64,000 nucleotides of DNA from Halarcobacter ebronensis (GTDB lineage: Bacteria > Campylobacterota > Campylobacteria > Campylobacterales > Arcobacteraceae), in the NCBI RefSeq assembly GCF_013201825.1, contig NZ_CP053836.1, positions 124,001 to 188,000 on the forward strand, written 5' to 3'. A model generated the notes under the pieces. That model saw only the letters and a program-made list of their open reading frames with translations, ran no database searches and had not been told where the DNA came from. Position numbers and translations under genes: made by a program. Of the stretch, positions 16,379-25,405 are shown piece after piece. Numbering within the stretch: the first letter of the stretch is position 1; the number at the start of each line of letters is the position of its first letter.

Positions 16379-16963
16379 TTATTCAAGAAAAATCACATAT
16401 CCAGATTTTGGTCCATGGGCACCAATTACAAGTGATTGTTCAATATCTGCTGTTTTTGAAGGACCACTTACAAAAACCCCATAAGTTAAATCATCAAAAT
16501 CGATTTTTTCATAGGCTTCGTGCATATTATTTACTATATCCTCTTTTTTTACCACAAGTATGATATTTTGAGCTATAAAATATAATGCTCTATGCCTATT
16601 GCTTTTATTACTTACCCAAACAGCACCATTTTCTGCCACTGCAAATTCTCCTTTTACAATTGCTAAATCAACTGTGTTTAAGTTGTGGGGATCATTTTCT
16701 AAATTTGTATCAAGAAACTTTTCTTTCAATTCTTCAAGATTGGAAGCTATATTGTTTTCATTTGGATATAACTTTTTAATAGTGTCATAAAGGGATTCTT
16801 CTTTTATACAAATAGCATCTCCTCCAACACTTTGAATCATTTCACAAAAAGTTTTATAGGGATTCTCAAATTTAATACCGAAATTAATATATGCTGGTAA
16901 ACCCATATCTTTTGCAAGATTGTTTTTTCTTATCTCTTTTAATATTTTTTCTTTACTTGACAT
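16379..16963 (-). CDS. lutC: Lactate utilization protein LutC (LldG)
   Basis: 194 aa DUF162/LUD-domain protein. The C-terminal signature SGPSKTADIEQSLVIGAHGP is intact. LutC works with LutA and LutB to oxidise L-lactate to pyruvate at the membrane. Its start overlaps the lutB end by 11 bases, so the three genes are translationally coupled. The sensor kinase gene follows after 26 bases. Confidence 0.93.
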   Translation of the reverse strand: MSSKEKILKEIRKNNLAKDMGLPAYINFGIKFENPYKTFCEMIQSVGGDAICIKEESLYDTIKKLYPNENNIASNLEELKEKFLDTNLENDPHNLNTVDLAIVKGEFAVAENGAVWVSNKSNRHRALYFIAQNIILVVKKEDIVNNMHEAYEKIDFDDLTYGVFVSGPSKTADIEQSLVIGAHGPKSGYVIFLE

Positions 16964-18332
16964 CTATAGATCCTTCTTTATAAAGTTCTTTAAAACTTTT
17001 TGTTGGCATATTAGGAATATCTCTTTGTTTTCCCCAAATATTAAATCTATTGTAGATGATTTTTTTTGGAATCAAAGGGACTATTTTTCTAGTGATTTTT
17101 CCCAAAATTGAAAATAGAATGGGGCTATTTAGCACCCATACACTAAGTTTCATAACAACTCTTTTTTTTGTCGAAATGATATTTTTTTCATATAGATCTT
17201 GTCTATGATTATAAAGTTGTGAATCTAGATCTATTTTTACAGGGCAAACATTAGAACATGATCCACATAAACTACAAGCGAAACTCAAAGTTTTGTGTAA
17301 TTTTGGATCTCTAAATGTTGCTAAAGATGAACCTATTGGTCCAGGGATAACATAATCATAAGAGTGACCACCACTTCTTCTATAAACGGGGCAGGTATTC
17401 ATACATGCACCACATCTAATACAATTTAAAGCTTTTTTGTATTTATTTGAAGATAAAAAATTGGCTCGATTATTATCAACTATTACTATATGCATCTCAC
17501 CATTTTCAATTGCTCCATGATAGTGAGAAGTGTACGTTGTAATGGGTTGCCCTGTGGCGCTTCTTGCAAGAAGCCTTGTAAAAATACTCAAATCTTGTAA
17601 TCTTGGGATAATTTTTTCTATTCCCATACAAGCAATATGAAGTTTAGGTAAAGAGGAACCCATATCTGCATTCCCCTCATTTGTACAAACAACAACTCCA
17701 CCAGTATTTGCAATTGCAAAATTTACTCCAGTGATTCCTGCATCAGCTTCTAAAAATTTTCCTCTTAAATGTTCCCTTGCAGCTCTTGTTAAATATGTGG
17801 GATCACTGTTATTTTCATCTGTTCCAAGCTCTTTGTGAAAAGTTTTTGCCACATCCTCTTTTTTTAAGTGAATTGCAGGAAGCACTATATGAGAAGGGGG
17901 CTCTTTTCTAAATTGAACAATCCTCTCTCCTAAATCTGTGTCCACCACTTCAATGCCTTTTTTTTCTAAGAATGGATTTAAATGGCACTCTTCTGTTAAC
18001 ATTGATTTTGATTTAACCACTTTTTTAACTTGATGTTCTTTTAAAATATTGTAAACGATTTCATTATGCTCTTTTGCATCTTTCGCAAAATGTACTTTAA
18101 TTCCTCTTTTTGTAGCATTTTCTTCAAACTCAAGGAGGTATTTATCTAAGTTTGCCATGGTATGAGTTTTTATTTGTTGGGCATATTCCCTTAGTTTTTC
18201 CCATTCAGGTATCGATTTTGAAGCTTTATCTCTTTTTTCCCTTACAAACCATAAAGCTTTGTCGTGCCAATGCATTCTCTCATCATTTGAAACAAACTCT
18301 TTTGCTTTTTTAGGATGGTTATGTATACTCAT
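16953..18332 (-). CDS. lutB: Lactate utilization iron-sulfur protein LutB (LldF)
   Basis: 459 aa. An N-terminal LUD (DUF162) domain covers about residues 60-290. Two ferredoxin motifs follow, CIRCGACMNTCP (about 303-314) and CSLCGSCSNVCP (about 352-363), then a C-terminal LutB-type tail. The R-R-S-G-G-H after the first cluster is typical of LutB/LldF. It is the electron-transfer core of the LutABC L-lactate oxidase. Overlaps of 4 bases with lutA and 11 with lutC support an operon. Confidence 0.95.
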   Translation of the reverse strand: MSIHNHPKKAKEFVSNDERMHWHDKALWFVREKRDKASKSIPEWEKLREYAQQIKTHTMANLDKYLLEFEENATKRGIKVHFAKDAKEHNEIVYNILKEHQVKKVVKSKSMLTEECHLNPFLEKKGIEVVDTDLGERIVQFRKEPPSHIVLPAIHLKKEDVAKTFHKELGTDENNSDPTYLTRAAREHLRGKFLEADAGITGVNFAIANTGGVVVCTNEGNADMGSSLPKLHIACMGIEKIIPRLQDLSIFTRLLARSATGQPITTYTSHYHGAIENGEMHIVIVDNNRANFLSSNKYKKALNCIRCGACMNTCPVYRRSGGHSYDYVIPGPIGSSLATFRDPKLHKTLSFACSLCGSCSNVCPVKIDLDSQLYNHRQDLYEKNIISTKKRVVMKLSVWVLNSPILFSILGKITRKIVPLIPKKIIYNRFNIWGKQRDIPNMPTKSFKELYKEGSIDVK

Positions 18333-19075
18333 TGTACCTCTCCTGCAAGAATCTCTGTTATATGAACAACTTTTAGTGGGCTTTTATCTCTATTGATAAT
18401 CCCTTCTAGGTGCATAAGACATGACATATCTGCTCCTGTTATAAATTGTGCATAGGAATCTAGGTGATCATTTATTCTATCTTTCCCCATTGCAACTGAA
18501 ACATCCTCTTGGGTTACACAAAATGTTCCTCCAAAACCACAACATTCATCTTCCCTTTTTAAATCAACAATTTCTATACCTTCAACAAGATTTAAAAGAT
18601 TTCTTAATTTATTGTTATATGGGATATTAAGTTCGCTAGCAGTTCCTAACTTCAATGCTCTATGTCCATGACAAGAGTTGTGGAGTCCCACTTTATATGG
18701 AAACTTTACATCTAGTTTAGTTATTTTCATAATATCATGTAAAAATTCACAAATCTCATAAATGGAAGTTTTTGTTTTATTGTATTCTTCATCATCTTCA
18801 TGGAAAAAATCTTTATAATGTTCTTTTACCATAGTTACACAAGAACCAGAAGGTGCTACAATATAATCATATTTACTAAATGTAGAAACAAATTTGTAAG
18901 CCAATGTTTTTATATCTTTTGCACAACCTGCATTTGCCATAGGTTGTCCACAACAGGTTTGTTCCTCTGGATATTCAACATCAAGGTTTAAACTTTTTAG
19001 CAGTTTTAGTGTTGCAATGCAGCTTTTTGGATATAACTCATTCATAAAACAGGGGATAAATAGCCCAATTTTCAT
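18329..19075 (-). CDS. lutA: Lactate utilization protein LutA (LldE)
   Basis: 248 aa with two CCG (cysteine-rich) domains: the first around CCGQPMANAGC (residues 41-51), the second CCGFGGTF near residue 178. A partner C-x-G-H pair occurs in NSCHGHRAL. This is the LutA/LldE subunit of the non-flavin L-lactate dehydrogenase complex. First gene of the lactate block: 104 bases separate it from the upstream dCMP deaminase gene and probably contain the promoter. A clear ribosome site (AAGGAG) precedes the ATG at 19075. Confidence 0.95.
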   Translation of the reverse strand: MKIGLFIPCFMNELYPKSCIATLKLLKSLNLDVEYPEEQTCCGQPMANAGCAKDIKTLAYKFVSTFSKYDYIVAPSGSCVTMVKEHYKDFFHEDDEEYNKTKTSIYEICEFLHDIMKITKLDVKFPYKVGLHNSCHGHRALKLGTASELNIPYNNKLRNLLNLVEGIEIVDLKREDECCGFGGTFCVTQEDVSVAMGKDRINDHLDSYAQFITGADMSCLMHLEGIINRDKSPLKVVHITEILAGEVQ

Positions 19076-19179
19076 CTATTATTCTCCTTGGAAATAATCA
19101 TATTGAGCTATTCTATTATTTTAATATGAGATTCTTATGATATTTATTTTTATAATAGAAGAGTTCAAGGATTTATATT

Positions 19180-19617
19180 TTATCTCTTTACTTGTTCTAT
19201 TGTTACTCCGTTATCTTTTATAAACTTTGATACCACTTCTGAGTTTGTGTGTTCATATGGAATATCATATACAATTCTTTTTATTCCAGCAGCAATTAGG
19301 TTTTTTGAACATTCACTACAAGGTTCCAAAGTAACATAAATTGTTGCATTTTCGATACAAATACCTTTCCTTGCTGCCCAAATTAGAGCATTCATCTCTG
19401 CATGAATTTCATAAGTTTTAGACCATTCATGGTGCTCTTTTGTATACTCACCATTCCAATAATCACTACAATTTATATATCCTGAGGGGGTTCCATTGTA
19501 TCCTGTTGATAAGATTCTACCATCTTTTACTATAACTGCACCAACTTGTTTAGAAACACATTTTGATGCGCTTGCTATCTCATGGGCAATGTTTATAAAG
19601 TTTAAATCGCTAATCAT
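19180..19617 (-). CDS. Cytidine/dCMP deaminase family protein (ComEB-like)
   Basis: 145 aa zinc deaminase. The motif HAEMNAL (histidine ligand and catalytic glutamate) and PCSECSKN (two cysteine ligands) are both intact. An N-terminal SASKCVSKQVGAVIVKDG stretch is typical of dCMP deaminases (ComEB/Dctd). Expected reaction: dCMP to dUMP for thymidylate supply. Divergent from accB. Confidence 0.9.
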   Translation of the reverse strand: MISDLNFINIAHEIASASKCVSKQVGAVIVKDGRILSTGYNGTPSGYINCSDYWNGEYTKEHHEWSKTYEIHAEMNALIWAARKGICIENATIYVTLEPCSECSKNLIAAGIKRIVYDIPYEHTNSEVVSKFIKDNGVTIEQVKR

Positions 19618-19699
19618 TTTCTTCCTTGAAAAGTTTCATAATAATTTCTTTTTAATTGTATAAAAATTACTAAAATATAAAATCTTGATTTTTTAAAGA

Positions 19700-19743
19700 T
19701 TTTTATCAATTTTACTCAAATTTTTAGTAATTTTTGATAAAAA
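19700..19743. repeat. Inverted repeat upstream of accB
   Basis: TTTTTATCAA (19700-19709) and TTGATAAAAA (19734-19743) are perfect 10-bp arms with a 24-base AT-rich centre. They lie in the divergent region between the dCMP deaminase and accB genes. It could be a regulator site or chance in AT-rich DNA. Confidence 0.35.
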
Positions 19744-19802
19744 TTGTTCCGAAAAACCATTTTTTTTAAATTTGATAAAAGAATTTATAACAAAAATTAT
19801 GG

Positions 19803-19808
19803 TAATAT
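19803..19808 (+). promoter_or_regulatory. accB -10 element
   Basis: An extended -10 (TG-G-TAATAT) stands 28 bases before the accB ATG at 19837. AAAGAGG lies 4 bases upstream of that ATG. No -35 is evident, as is usual in this phylum. Confidence 0.5.
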
Positions 19809-19836
19809 TCCCGAAATTTATTAAAAGAGGTTTGAC

Positions 19837-20292
19837 ATGGATTTTAAAGAGATTAAAGAGTTAATAAGGGTATTTGATAAAAGTGAATTAAATAAGCTAA
19901 AAGTAAAAGAGGGTGAATTTGAGATCTCAATGCAAAGGGGTTTTGAGGGTGGAACTGTTGTTGCTGCTCCTGTTTCTTATTCTGCGCCTGCACAAGTTGC
20001 TGCTGCTCCAATTGCAGCACCAATTTCATCAGAAGCTGCACCTGCTATTCTGGGTGAAACAATCAATTCTCCAATGGTTGGAACTTTTTATAGTTCACCA
20101 TCTCCAGAAGCTCAATCATTTGTAAAAGAGGGTGATACTGTTAAAAAAGGTCAAACATTGTGTATCCTTGAAGCAATGAAAATCATGAATGAAGTTGAAG
20201 CAGAGTTTGATTGTAAAATTACAAAAGTATTGGTTGAAAATGGATCTCCTGTAGAGTATGATATGCCAATATTTCAAGTAGAAAAACTATAA
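19837..20292 (+). CDS. accB: Acetyl-CoA carboxylase biotin carboxyl carrier protein
   Basis: 151 aa. N-terminal structured part (1-40), an Ala/Pro-rich flexible linker (about 48-75) and the biotinyl domain with EAMKIMNEVEA, where Lys115 carries biotin. It presents carboxybiotin to the carboxyltransferase in the first step of fatty acid synthesis. It is followed after 13 bases by accC, the standard accBC operon. Confidence 0.97.
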   Translation: MDFKEIKELIRVFDKSELNKLKVKEGEFEISMQRGFEGGTVVAAPVSYSAPAQVAAAPIAAPISSEAAPAILGETINSPMVGTFYSSPSPEAQSFVKEGDTVKKGQTLCILEAMKIMNEVEAEFDCKITKVLVENGSPVEYDMPIFQVEKL

Positions 20293-20305
20293 CAAAGATT
20301 TAATT

Positions 20306-21658
20306 ATGGCTGAAATCAAAAAAATATTAATCGCTAATAGGGGTGAAATAGTTCAAAGAGCTATTAGAACTATTAGAGAAATGGGTAAAAAGTCAGTTGC
20401 AATCTACTCTACAGGAGATAGAAATGCAGCTTATTTAAAGCATGCTGATGAAGCAATTTGTATTGGAGATGTAAAATCTATAGATTCATATCTTAATATT
20501 CCTGCAATAATCACAGCAGCAGAGATTACTGGTTGTGATGCAATTTTTCCTGGATATGGTTTCCTCTCAGAGAACCAAGATTTTGTAGAAATTTGCAGAC
20601 TTCATGGAATAAAATTTATTGGTCCATCTGTTGAAGTAATGGAAAAAATGGCTGATAAATCAAAAGCAAAAACAGAGATGGTAAGAGCAGGGGTTCCAGT
20701 TGTTCCAGGATCAGAAGGTACTATTAGTTCAGTAGAAGAGGGTAAAAGAGTTGCTAAAGAGATTGGTTATCCAATTATGGCAAAAGCTGCTGCTGGTGGT
20801 GGTGGAAGAGGAATGAGACTTATAAAAAGTGAAGCTGATTTTGAGCAACTCTTTATGGCTGCATCTTCTGAAGCTCTTGCTGCTTTTGGTGATGGATCAA
20901 TGTATCTTGAAAGATTTATTAATAAACCAAGACATATTGAAGTTCAAGTTCTTGGTGACTCCCATGGAAATGCAATTCATATTGGTGAAAGAGATTGTTC
21001 TTTACAAAGAAGACACCAAAAAGTTATTGAGGAATCTCCTGCAATTTTGTTAAATGATGAAACAAGAGCAAAACTTCATGATGTTGCGGTTAAAGCAACT
21101 AAATATCTAAAATATGAAGGTGCTGGTACATTTGAGTTTCTTGCAGATGATAAACAAAATATCTATTTTATGGAGATGAATACTAGACTTCAAGTTGAAC
21201 ATCCTGTTTCAGAAATGGTATCAGGACTTGATATTATTGAGTGGATGATTAAAGTAGCTGAGGGTGAAAAACTTCCAGAGCAAAAAGACATCCAATTTAA
21301 TGGTCATGCAATAGAAGTTAGAATTACAGCAGAAGATCCAAATACATTTTTACCTTGCCCTGGAAGAGTTGACCAATGGTTTGTTCCAGGTGGAAGAAAT
21401 GTTAGAGTAGATTCTCATGTTTATACAGGATATATTGTTCCTCCATATTATGACTCAATGATAGGAAAACTTATTGTTTGGGGAAGAGATAGAAATAAAG
21501 CTATTAATATTATGAAAAGAGCTCTAAATGAGTTTGAAGTAGAGGGTATCAAAACAACTATTCCTTTCCATAAAAAAATGATGGAAAATAAAGATTTTAT
21601 CTCAAATAATTACGACACAAAATATCTAGAAAACTACAAAAATTTAGATGATCTCTAA
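20306..21658 (+). CDS. accC: Acetyl-CoA carboxylase biotin carboxylase subunit
   Basis: 450 aa, full-length ATP-grasp enzyme. It starts KILIANRGEIVQRAIRT and has the glycine-rich ATP loop AAGGGGRGMR near residue 165. The catalytic block MEMNTRLQVEHPV is near 288-300. It carboxylates the biotin on AccB with bicarbonate and ATP. Transcription probably ends at the hairpin 21664-21692. Confidence 0.98.
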   Translation: MAEIKKILIANRGEIVQRAIRTIREMGKKSVAIYSTGDRNAAYLKHADEAICIGDVKSIDSYLNIPAIITAAEITGCDAIFPGYGFLSENQDFVEICRLHGIKFIGPSVEVMEKMADKSKAKTEMVRAGVPVVPGSEGTISSVEEGKRVAKEIGYPIMAKAAAGGGGRGMRLIKSEADFEQLFMAASSEALAAFGDGSMYLERFINKPRHIEVQVLGDSHGNAIHIGERDCSLQRRHQKVIEESPAILLNDETRAKLHDVAVKATKYLKYEGAGTFEFLADDKQNIYFMEMNTRLQVEHPVSEMVSGLDIIEWMIKVAEGEKLPEQKDIQFNGHAIEVRITAEDPNTFLPCPGRVDQWFVPGGRNVRVDSHVYTGYIVPPYYDSMIGKLIVWGRDRNKAINIMKRALNEFEVEGIKTTIPFHKKMMENKDFISNNYDTKYLENYKNLDDL

Positions 21659-21663
21659 AATAT

Positions 21664-21692
21664 AAAGTAGGGCGTTCAGCTCTACTTTTTTT
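21664..21692 (+). terminator. Rho-independent terminator of accBC
   Basis: A 10-bp stem (21664-21673 with 21679-21688, one G-T pair) and a GTTCA loop, running into seven T residues (21686-21692), six bases after the accC stop. Confidence 0.85.
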
Positions 21693-21721
21693 ATGAAAGC
21701 TTAAATTTAGCTAAATTAAGA

Positions 21722-21861
21722 TACAATCCGCAACTTATACACTATTTACTTAAAGTATCGATATTAGCCCTGTTATCCGTTTGAATCAGTTTTAATTTAC
21801 TACTTTCTATGAATGAATGTTTGTAAGAGTGTATATTAATTAACTAAAATTAAGGAAACTA
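21722..21861 (+). promoter_or_regulatory. Promoter and structured 5' leader of the DEAD-box helicase gene
   Basis: A -10 box TACAAT (21722-21727) precedes the helicase ATG by about 135 bases, so the mRNA has a long leader. The 5' end TATACACT (21736-21743) is complementary to AGTGTATA (21828-21835) just before the ribosome site, with an additional CTTA/TAAG pairing inside. Long folded leaders are a feature of cold-shock helicase genes such as deaD/csdA; that role is inferred here. Confidence 0.5.
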
Positions 21862-23298
21862 ATGACTTTTAAAGATTTCGACTTTAAAGAAAAGTTACAA
21901 AAATCGATTTTCGATGCCGGTTTTAAAGAACCAAGCCCTATTCAAAGAGATGCAATTCCAGTTATCTTATCGGGAAAAGATATCGTTGGACAAGCTCACA
22001 CTGGTACAGGGAAAACTGCTGCTTTTGGATTACCACTTATTAATATGTTGGATGGAAATGGAAGTGTAGAGGCAGTTGTAATAGTTCCAACAAGAGAACT
22101 TGCGATGCAAGTATCAGATGAGCTATTTAGATTTGCAAAAAACCTTTCAATCAATACTGCTACTGTTTATGGTGGGCAATCTTACTCAAGACAGTTAAAA
22201 CACATTGATAATGCAGGTATTATAGTTGCAACTCCTGGAAGATTTTTAGATCTACTAAGAGATGAAAAAATTAAGATTGCACCAAAATTTGTTGTATTAG
22301 ATGAAGCAGATGAGATGCTTGATATGGGATTCTTAGATGATATAAAAGAGATATTTACTTTTATGCCAAAAGAGAGACAAACACTTCTCTTCTCTGCGAC
22401 AATGCCAAGTGCAATCAAAGCTTTGGCAAAATCAATTCTAATAGAACCTGAATTTATTACAATAACTCAATCTGAAATTACAAACTCTAAGATTACACAA
22501 ACTTTTTATGTTGTAGAAGAGCATGAGAGAGATGATGCTTTAATTAGATTATATGATTTCAAAAACCCTGAAAAATCTATAATTTTCTGTAGAACAAAAA
22601 AAGAGGTTGATAGATTATCTACTTTTTTAGTATCTCAAGGTTTTTCTGCTAAAGGTCTTCATGGAGATATGGAACAAAGACAAAGGGAAGAGGTTATTAA
22701 CTCTTTCAAAAAAGGAAAATTAGAGATTCTTATTGCAACTGATGTTGCTGCAAGAGGTCTTGATGTAAATGATGTTTCTCACGTATTTAACTATCATCTT
22801 CCATTTGATTCAGAGTCTTATGTTCATAGAATAGGAAGAACAGGAAGAGCAGGAAAAGACGGTATGGCTGTTTCTATTGTTACTCCCCATGAATTTAGAA
22901 TGATAAAAAAGATTCAAAGTGATACAGGTGGAAAACTAGAAGCAAAAGTTATACCAAATATTAGCTCAGTAAAAGAGAAAAAAACAAACTCTTTAAAAAG
23001 CAAAATCTGTGAACAAAAAGTTTATGATTCTGGAGTAAATTTAGTTGAAAGTTTATCAGAAGAGTATGATTTAGAAACAATAGCTCACAAATTGGCATCT
23101 TTATTAACTAATGATACTTATGTTAAAGGTAATAACAATATTGGTAAATCTCAAAATGATATTGAAAAGCTTTTAAAAAGATCAAGAGAAGATAATGGCA
23201 AAGCAAATAGAAGAGGTAGTGGTAATTTCAGAGATAGAAATAACAATAACAGAAGAAGAAATCCTTCAGGAAATAGAAGACAAAGTAGAAGAGGGTAA
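21862..23298 (+). CDS. DEAD-box ATP-dependent RNA helicase
   Basis: 478 aa. The Q motif (around PSPIQRDAIP), Walker A AHTGTGKT (about 46-53), PTRELA, the DEAD box (VLDEADEMLDMGF), SAT, and C-terminal motifs ARGLDV and HRIGRTGRAG are all intact. The tail from about 435 is rich in Arg, Asn and Gly (RRGSGNFRDRNNNN), as in RNA-binding tails of DeaD/CshA/RhlE-type enzymes. Likely roles: ribosome assembly and RNA turnover, possibly with the RNase J in this window. The exact orthologue (deaD, rhlE or cshA) cannot be fixed. Confidence 0.94.
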   Translation: MTFKDFDFKEKLQKSIFDAGFKEPSPIQRDAIPVILSGKDIVGQAHTGTGKTAAFGLPLINMLDGNGSVEAVVIVPTRELAMQVSDELFRFAKNLSINTATVYGGQSYSRQLKHIDNAGIIVATPGRFLDLLRDEKIKIAPKFVVLDEADEMLDMGFLDDIKEIFTFMPKERQTLLFSATMPSAIKALAKSILIEPEFITITQSEITNSKITQTFYVVEEHERDDALIRLYDFKNPEKSIIFCRTKKEVDRLSTFLVSQGFSAKGLHGDMEQRQREEVINSFKKGKLEILIATDVAARGLDVNDVSHVFNYHLPFDSESYVHRIGRTGRAGKDGMAVSIVTPHEFRMIKKIQSDTGGKLEAKVIPNISSVKEKKTNSLKSKICEQKVYDSGVNLVESLSEEYDLETIAHKLASLLTNDTYVKGNNNIGKSQNDIEKLLKRSREDNGKANRRGSGNFRDRNNNNRRRNPSGNRRQSRRG

Positions 23299-23329
23299 AA
23301 CCCTCGACTGCTACTTATAGTAGTTTTTT
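23291..23329 (+). terminator. Terminator after the helicase gene
   Basis: GAGGGT/ACCCTC (23291-23305) spans the helicase stop. A second hairpin CTACT-TAT-AGTAG (23311-23323) leads directly into six T residues. The second hairpin overlaps the end of the convergent small gene. Confidence 0.7.
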
Positions 23330-23520
23330 AAAGCTCTTTTAGCTCTTTTATAAGCTGCTTTAGTATCTCTTCCAAAACCTCTAAAAGCTCCATCTTTATT
23401 GAAAAATTCAATTATATTTAAGTTGCCTTTTTTCATAGCAATAACTCTAAATATGTTAAACTCTTTTTTTACTTTAGAGATTTTAGGAGAGTTTTTTTCA
23501 GTAAGTATTGTGATACTCAT
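23311..23520 (-). CDS. Small basic protein of unknown function
   Basis: 69 aa, rich in Lys and Arg, ending TKAAYKRAKRALKNYYK. No family was recognised. A good ribosome site (AAGGAG, 6 bases before the ATG at 23520) supports expression. A central segment with alternating hydrophobic residues (FNIFRVIAM, LNIIEFF) followed by an amphipathic basic helix suggests a small nucleic-acid- or membrane-associated protein, but this is only a reading of composition. It converges on the helicase gene. Confidence 0.6.
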   Translation of the reverse strand: MSITILTEKNSPKISKVKKEFNIFRVIAMKKGNLNIIEFFNKDGAFRGFGRDTKAAYKRAKRALKNYYK

Positions 23521-23768
23521 TTAAATCTCCTTATTTTATTTATAAACTCTATATTTTATTACTATTCTAATGAAAAAAAATCTTTTTGTCAAGTATTTTA
23601 GAAAATTCTAGCATATTTTTTGATTTTTTTATATATATTTTATAGAGAAAACTTATATATTAACTATTTTAGTAATATATTTTTTAAGCTTTTTTAAAGA
23701 GTAAGTAAATAAAAATCCAATATAATCATAAAAAATTATAGTTACAAACTAGTTACAAAAGGCTAAAC

Positions 23769-25352
23769 TTGGATATTAAAACATTAGATAAGATAGATAA
23801 GGCTGCTGAAAAAACACTTCCATCCTTTGCAAAGTTCTCTCTAGCACTTCTTTTTGTGGTTATTGTATTTCTTTGGAGTTATGCATCTCACGGGGATATG
23901 CACAATAATACATTTTTGATTATTGGTGCAGTATTTGGTGCATATATGGCAATGAATATAGGTGCAAATGATGTTGCAAACAATGTGGGTCCTGCAGTTG
24001 GTTCAAAAGCAATGACTCTAATGTGGGCAATAATTATCGCTGCTGTTTTTGAAGCAGCAGGTGCATTTATTGCAGGTGGTGATGTTGTTAAGACAATAAA
24101 AAAAGGGATTATTGATCCAGCACTTATCACAAGTCCAGAGATTTTTATATGGGCAATGACAGCAGCACTATTATCTGCTGCTCTATGGCTTAATTTTGCT
24201 ACATCTGTTGGGGCACCTGTTTCAACAACTCACTCAATAGTTGGTGGAGTAATGGGAGCAGGAATTGCAGCAGCTGGATTTTCTATTGTATCTTGGGGAA
24301 CAATGGGAAAAATTGCAGTATCTTGGGTTATTTCACCAATTATGGGTGGAATAATTGCCGCGGCATTTCTTTTCTTTATAAAGAAAAAAATCATGTATAA
24401 AGATGATTTAAAAACCTCTGCTAAGAAATTTGTTCCTATTTTAATTGCAATTATGACATGGGCTTTTTCTACATATATTATTCTAAAAGGTCTTGCACAT
24501 CTTATAAAACTTGATTTTTTTGCAGCTTCAATAATTGGATTAATCATTGCAATAGTAGTTTATGTTTCAGTAAAACCAATAATTGCTAAAGCTTCTGAAA
24601 ATATCAATAACAACAGAGAAGGTGTAAATAAACTATTTACAATTCCTTTAGTTTTTTCAGCTGCACTGCTCTCTTTTGCCCATGGTGCAAACGATGTTGC
24701 TAATGCAATTGGTCCACTTGCGGCTATAAATGATGCAGTAATGAGTCATGAAATTTCATCAAAAGTTGGAATTCCATTTTGGGTTATGGCTGTTGGAGCT
24801 ATTGGTATCTCTGTGGGATTGGCTCTTTATGGACCAAGACTTATAAAAACAGTTGGTTCGGAAATTACTGAGTTAGACCAAGTTAGAGCTTTTTCTATAG
24901 CTATGGCAGCATCTATTACTGTTATTCTTGCAAGTCAATTAGGGCTTCCTGTATCTTCAACTCACATTGCAGTTGGTGGAGTATTTGGAGTAGGGTTTTT
25001 AAGGGAGTGGCTTGATTCTACTGAAGCAAAATTTATTAGTGATACAAGAGCAAAATTTAAAAAAGATAAAAAAGTTTTAGATACCTATGAAGAGGAGCTT
25101 AAAAGGCTAGAGAAACTAGAGAAAAAAAGTAAATCAGATTATGTAAGAATTGCTGAACTATATAAAGCAATTGATGAAAAGATTGAAGAGGTAAGACAAG
25201 ATAAAAGAGAGTTTAAAAGCGCCAAAAGAGTTAAATATGTTAAAAGAGATGCAATTAAAAAAATTATTGCTGCTTGGGTTATAACTGTTCCTGCAGCAGC
25301 TTTTTTATCTGCATGTATTTTCTTTATGATAAAAGGTTTTATGATCTCTTAA
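23769..25352 (+). CDS. pit: Inorganic phosphate transporter, PiT family
   Basis: 527 aa from a TTG start with AAAAGG upstream. The two inverted PiT halves each carry the signature GANDVAN (first followed by NVGPAVGSKA, second by AIGPLAA). About ten membrane segments surround a charged cytoplasmic insert (about 420-490, rich in Lys and Glu, coiled-coil-like). Low-affinity phosphate uptake driven by protons or sodium is the family role. No PhoU-like partner is adjacent. Confidence 0.92.
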   Translation: MDIKTLDKIDKAAEKTLPSFAKFSLALLFVVIVFLWSYASHGDMHNNTFLIIGAVFGAYMAMNIGANDVANNVGPAVGSKAMTLMWAIIIAAVFEAAGAFIAGGDVVKTIKKGIIDPALITSPEIFIWAMTAALLSAALWLNFATSVGAPVSTTHSIVGGVMGAGIAAAGFSIVSWGTMGKIAVSWVISPIMGGIIAAAFLFFIKKKIMYKDDLKTSAKKFVPILIAIMTWAFSTYIILKGLAHLIKLDFFAASIIGLIIAIVVYVSVKPIIAKASENINNNREGVNKLFTIPLVFSAALLSFAHGANDVANAIGPLAAINDAVMSHEISSKVGIPFWVMAVGAIGISVGLALYGPRLIKTVGSEITELDQVRAFSIAMAASITVILASQLGLPVSSTHIAVGGVFGVGFLREWLDSTEAKFISDTRAKFKKDKKVLDTYEEELKRLEKLEKKSKSDYVRIAELYKAIDEKIEEVRQDKREFKSAKRVKYVKRDAIKKIIAAWVITVPAAAFLSACIFFMIKGFMIS

Positions 25353-25376
25353 AAGCTAAACAAAACAACAATATGA

Positions 25377-25405
25377 TAAAATTCCTTTTTTTAAAGGAAT
25401 TATTA
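25377..25405 (+). promoter_or_regulatory. Promoter and SD-overlapping hairpin before the AEC transporter gene
   Basis: An extended -10 (TG-A-TAAAAT, 25377-25382) is followed by the inverted repeat ATTCCTTT-TTTT-AAAGGAAT (25381-25400). The right arm contains the only Shine-Dalgarno sequence (AAAGGA) for the downstream gene. RNA read through from pit would bury this site in a hairpin. RNA started from the -10 would lack the left arm and leave it open. Confidence 0.45.
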
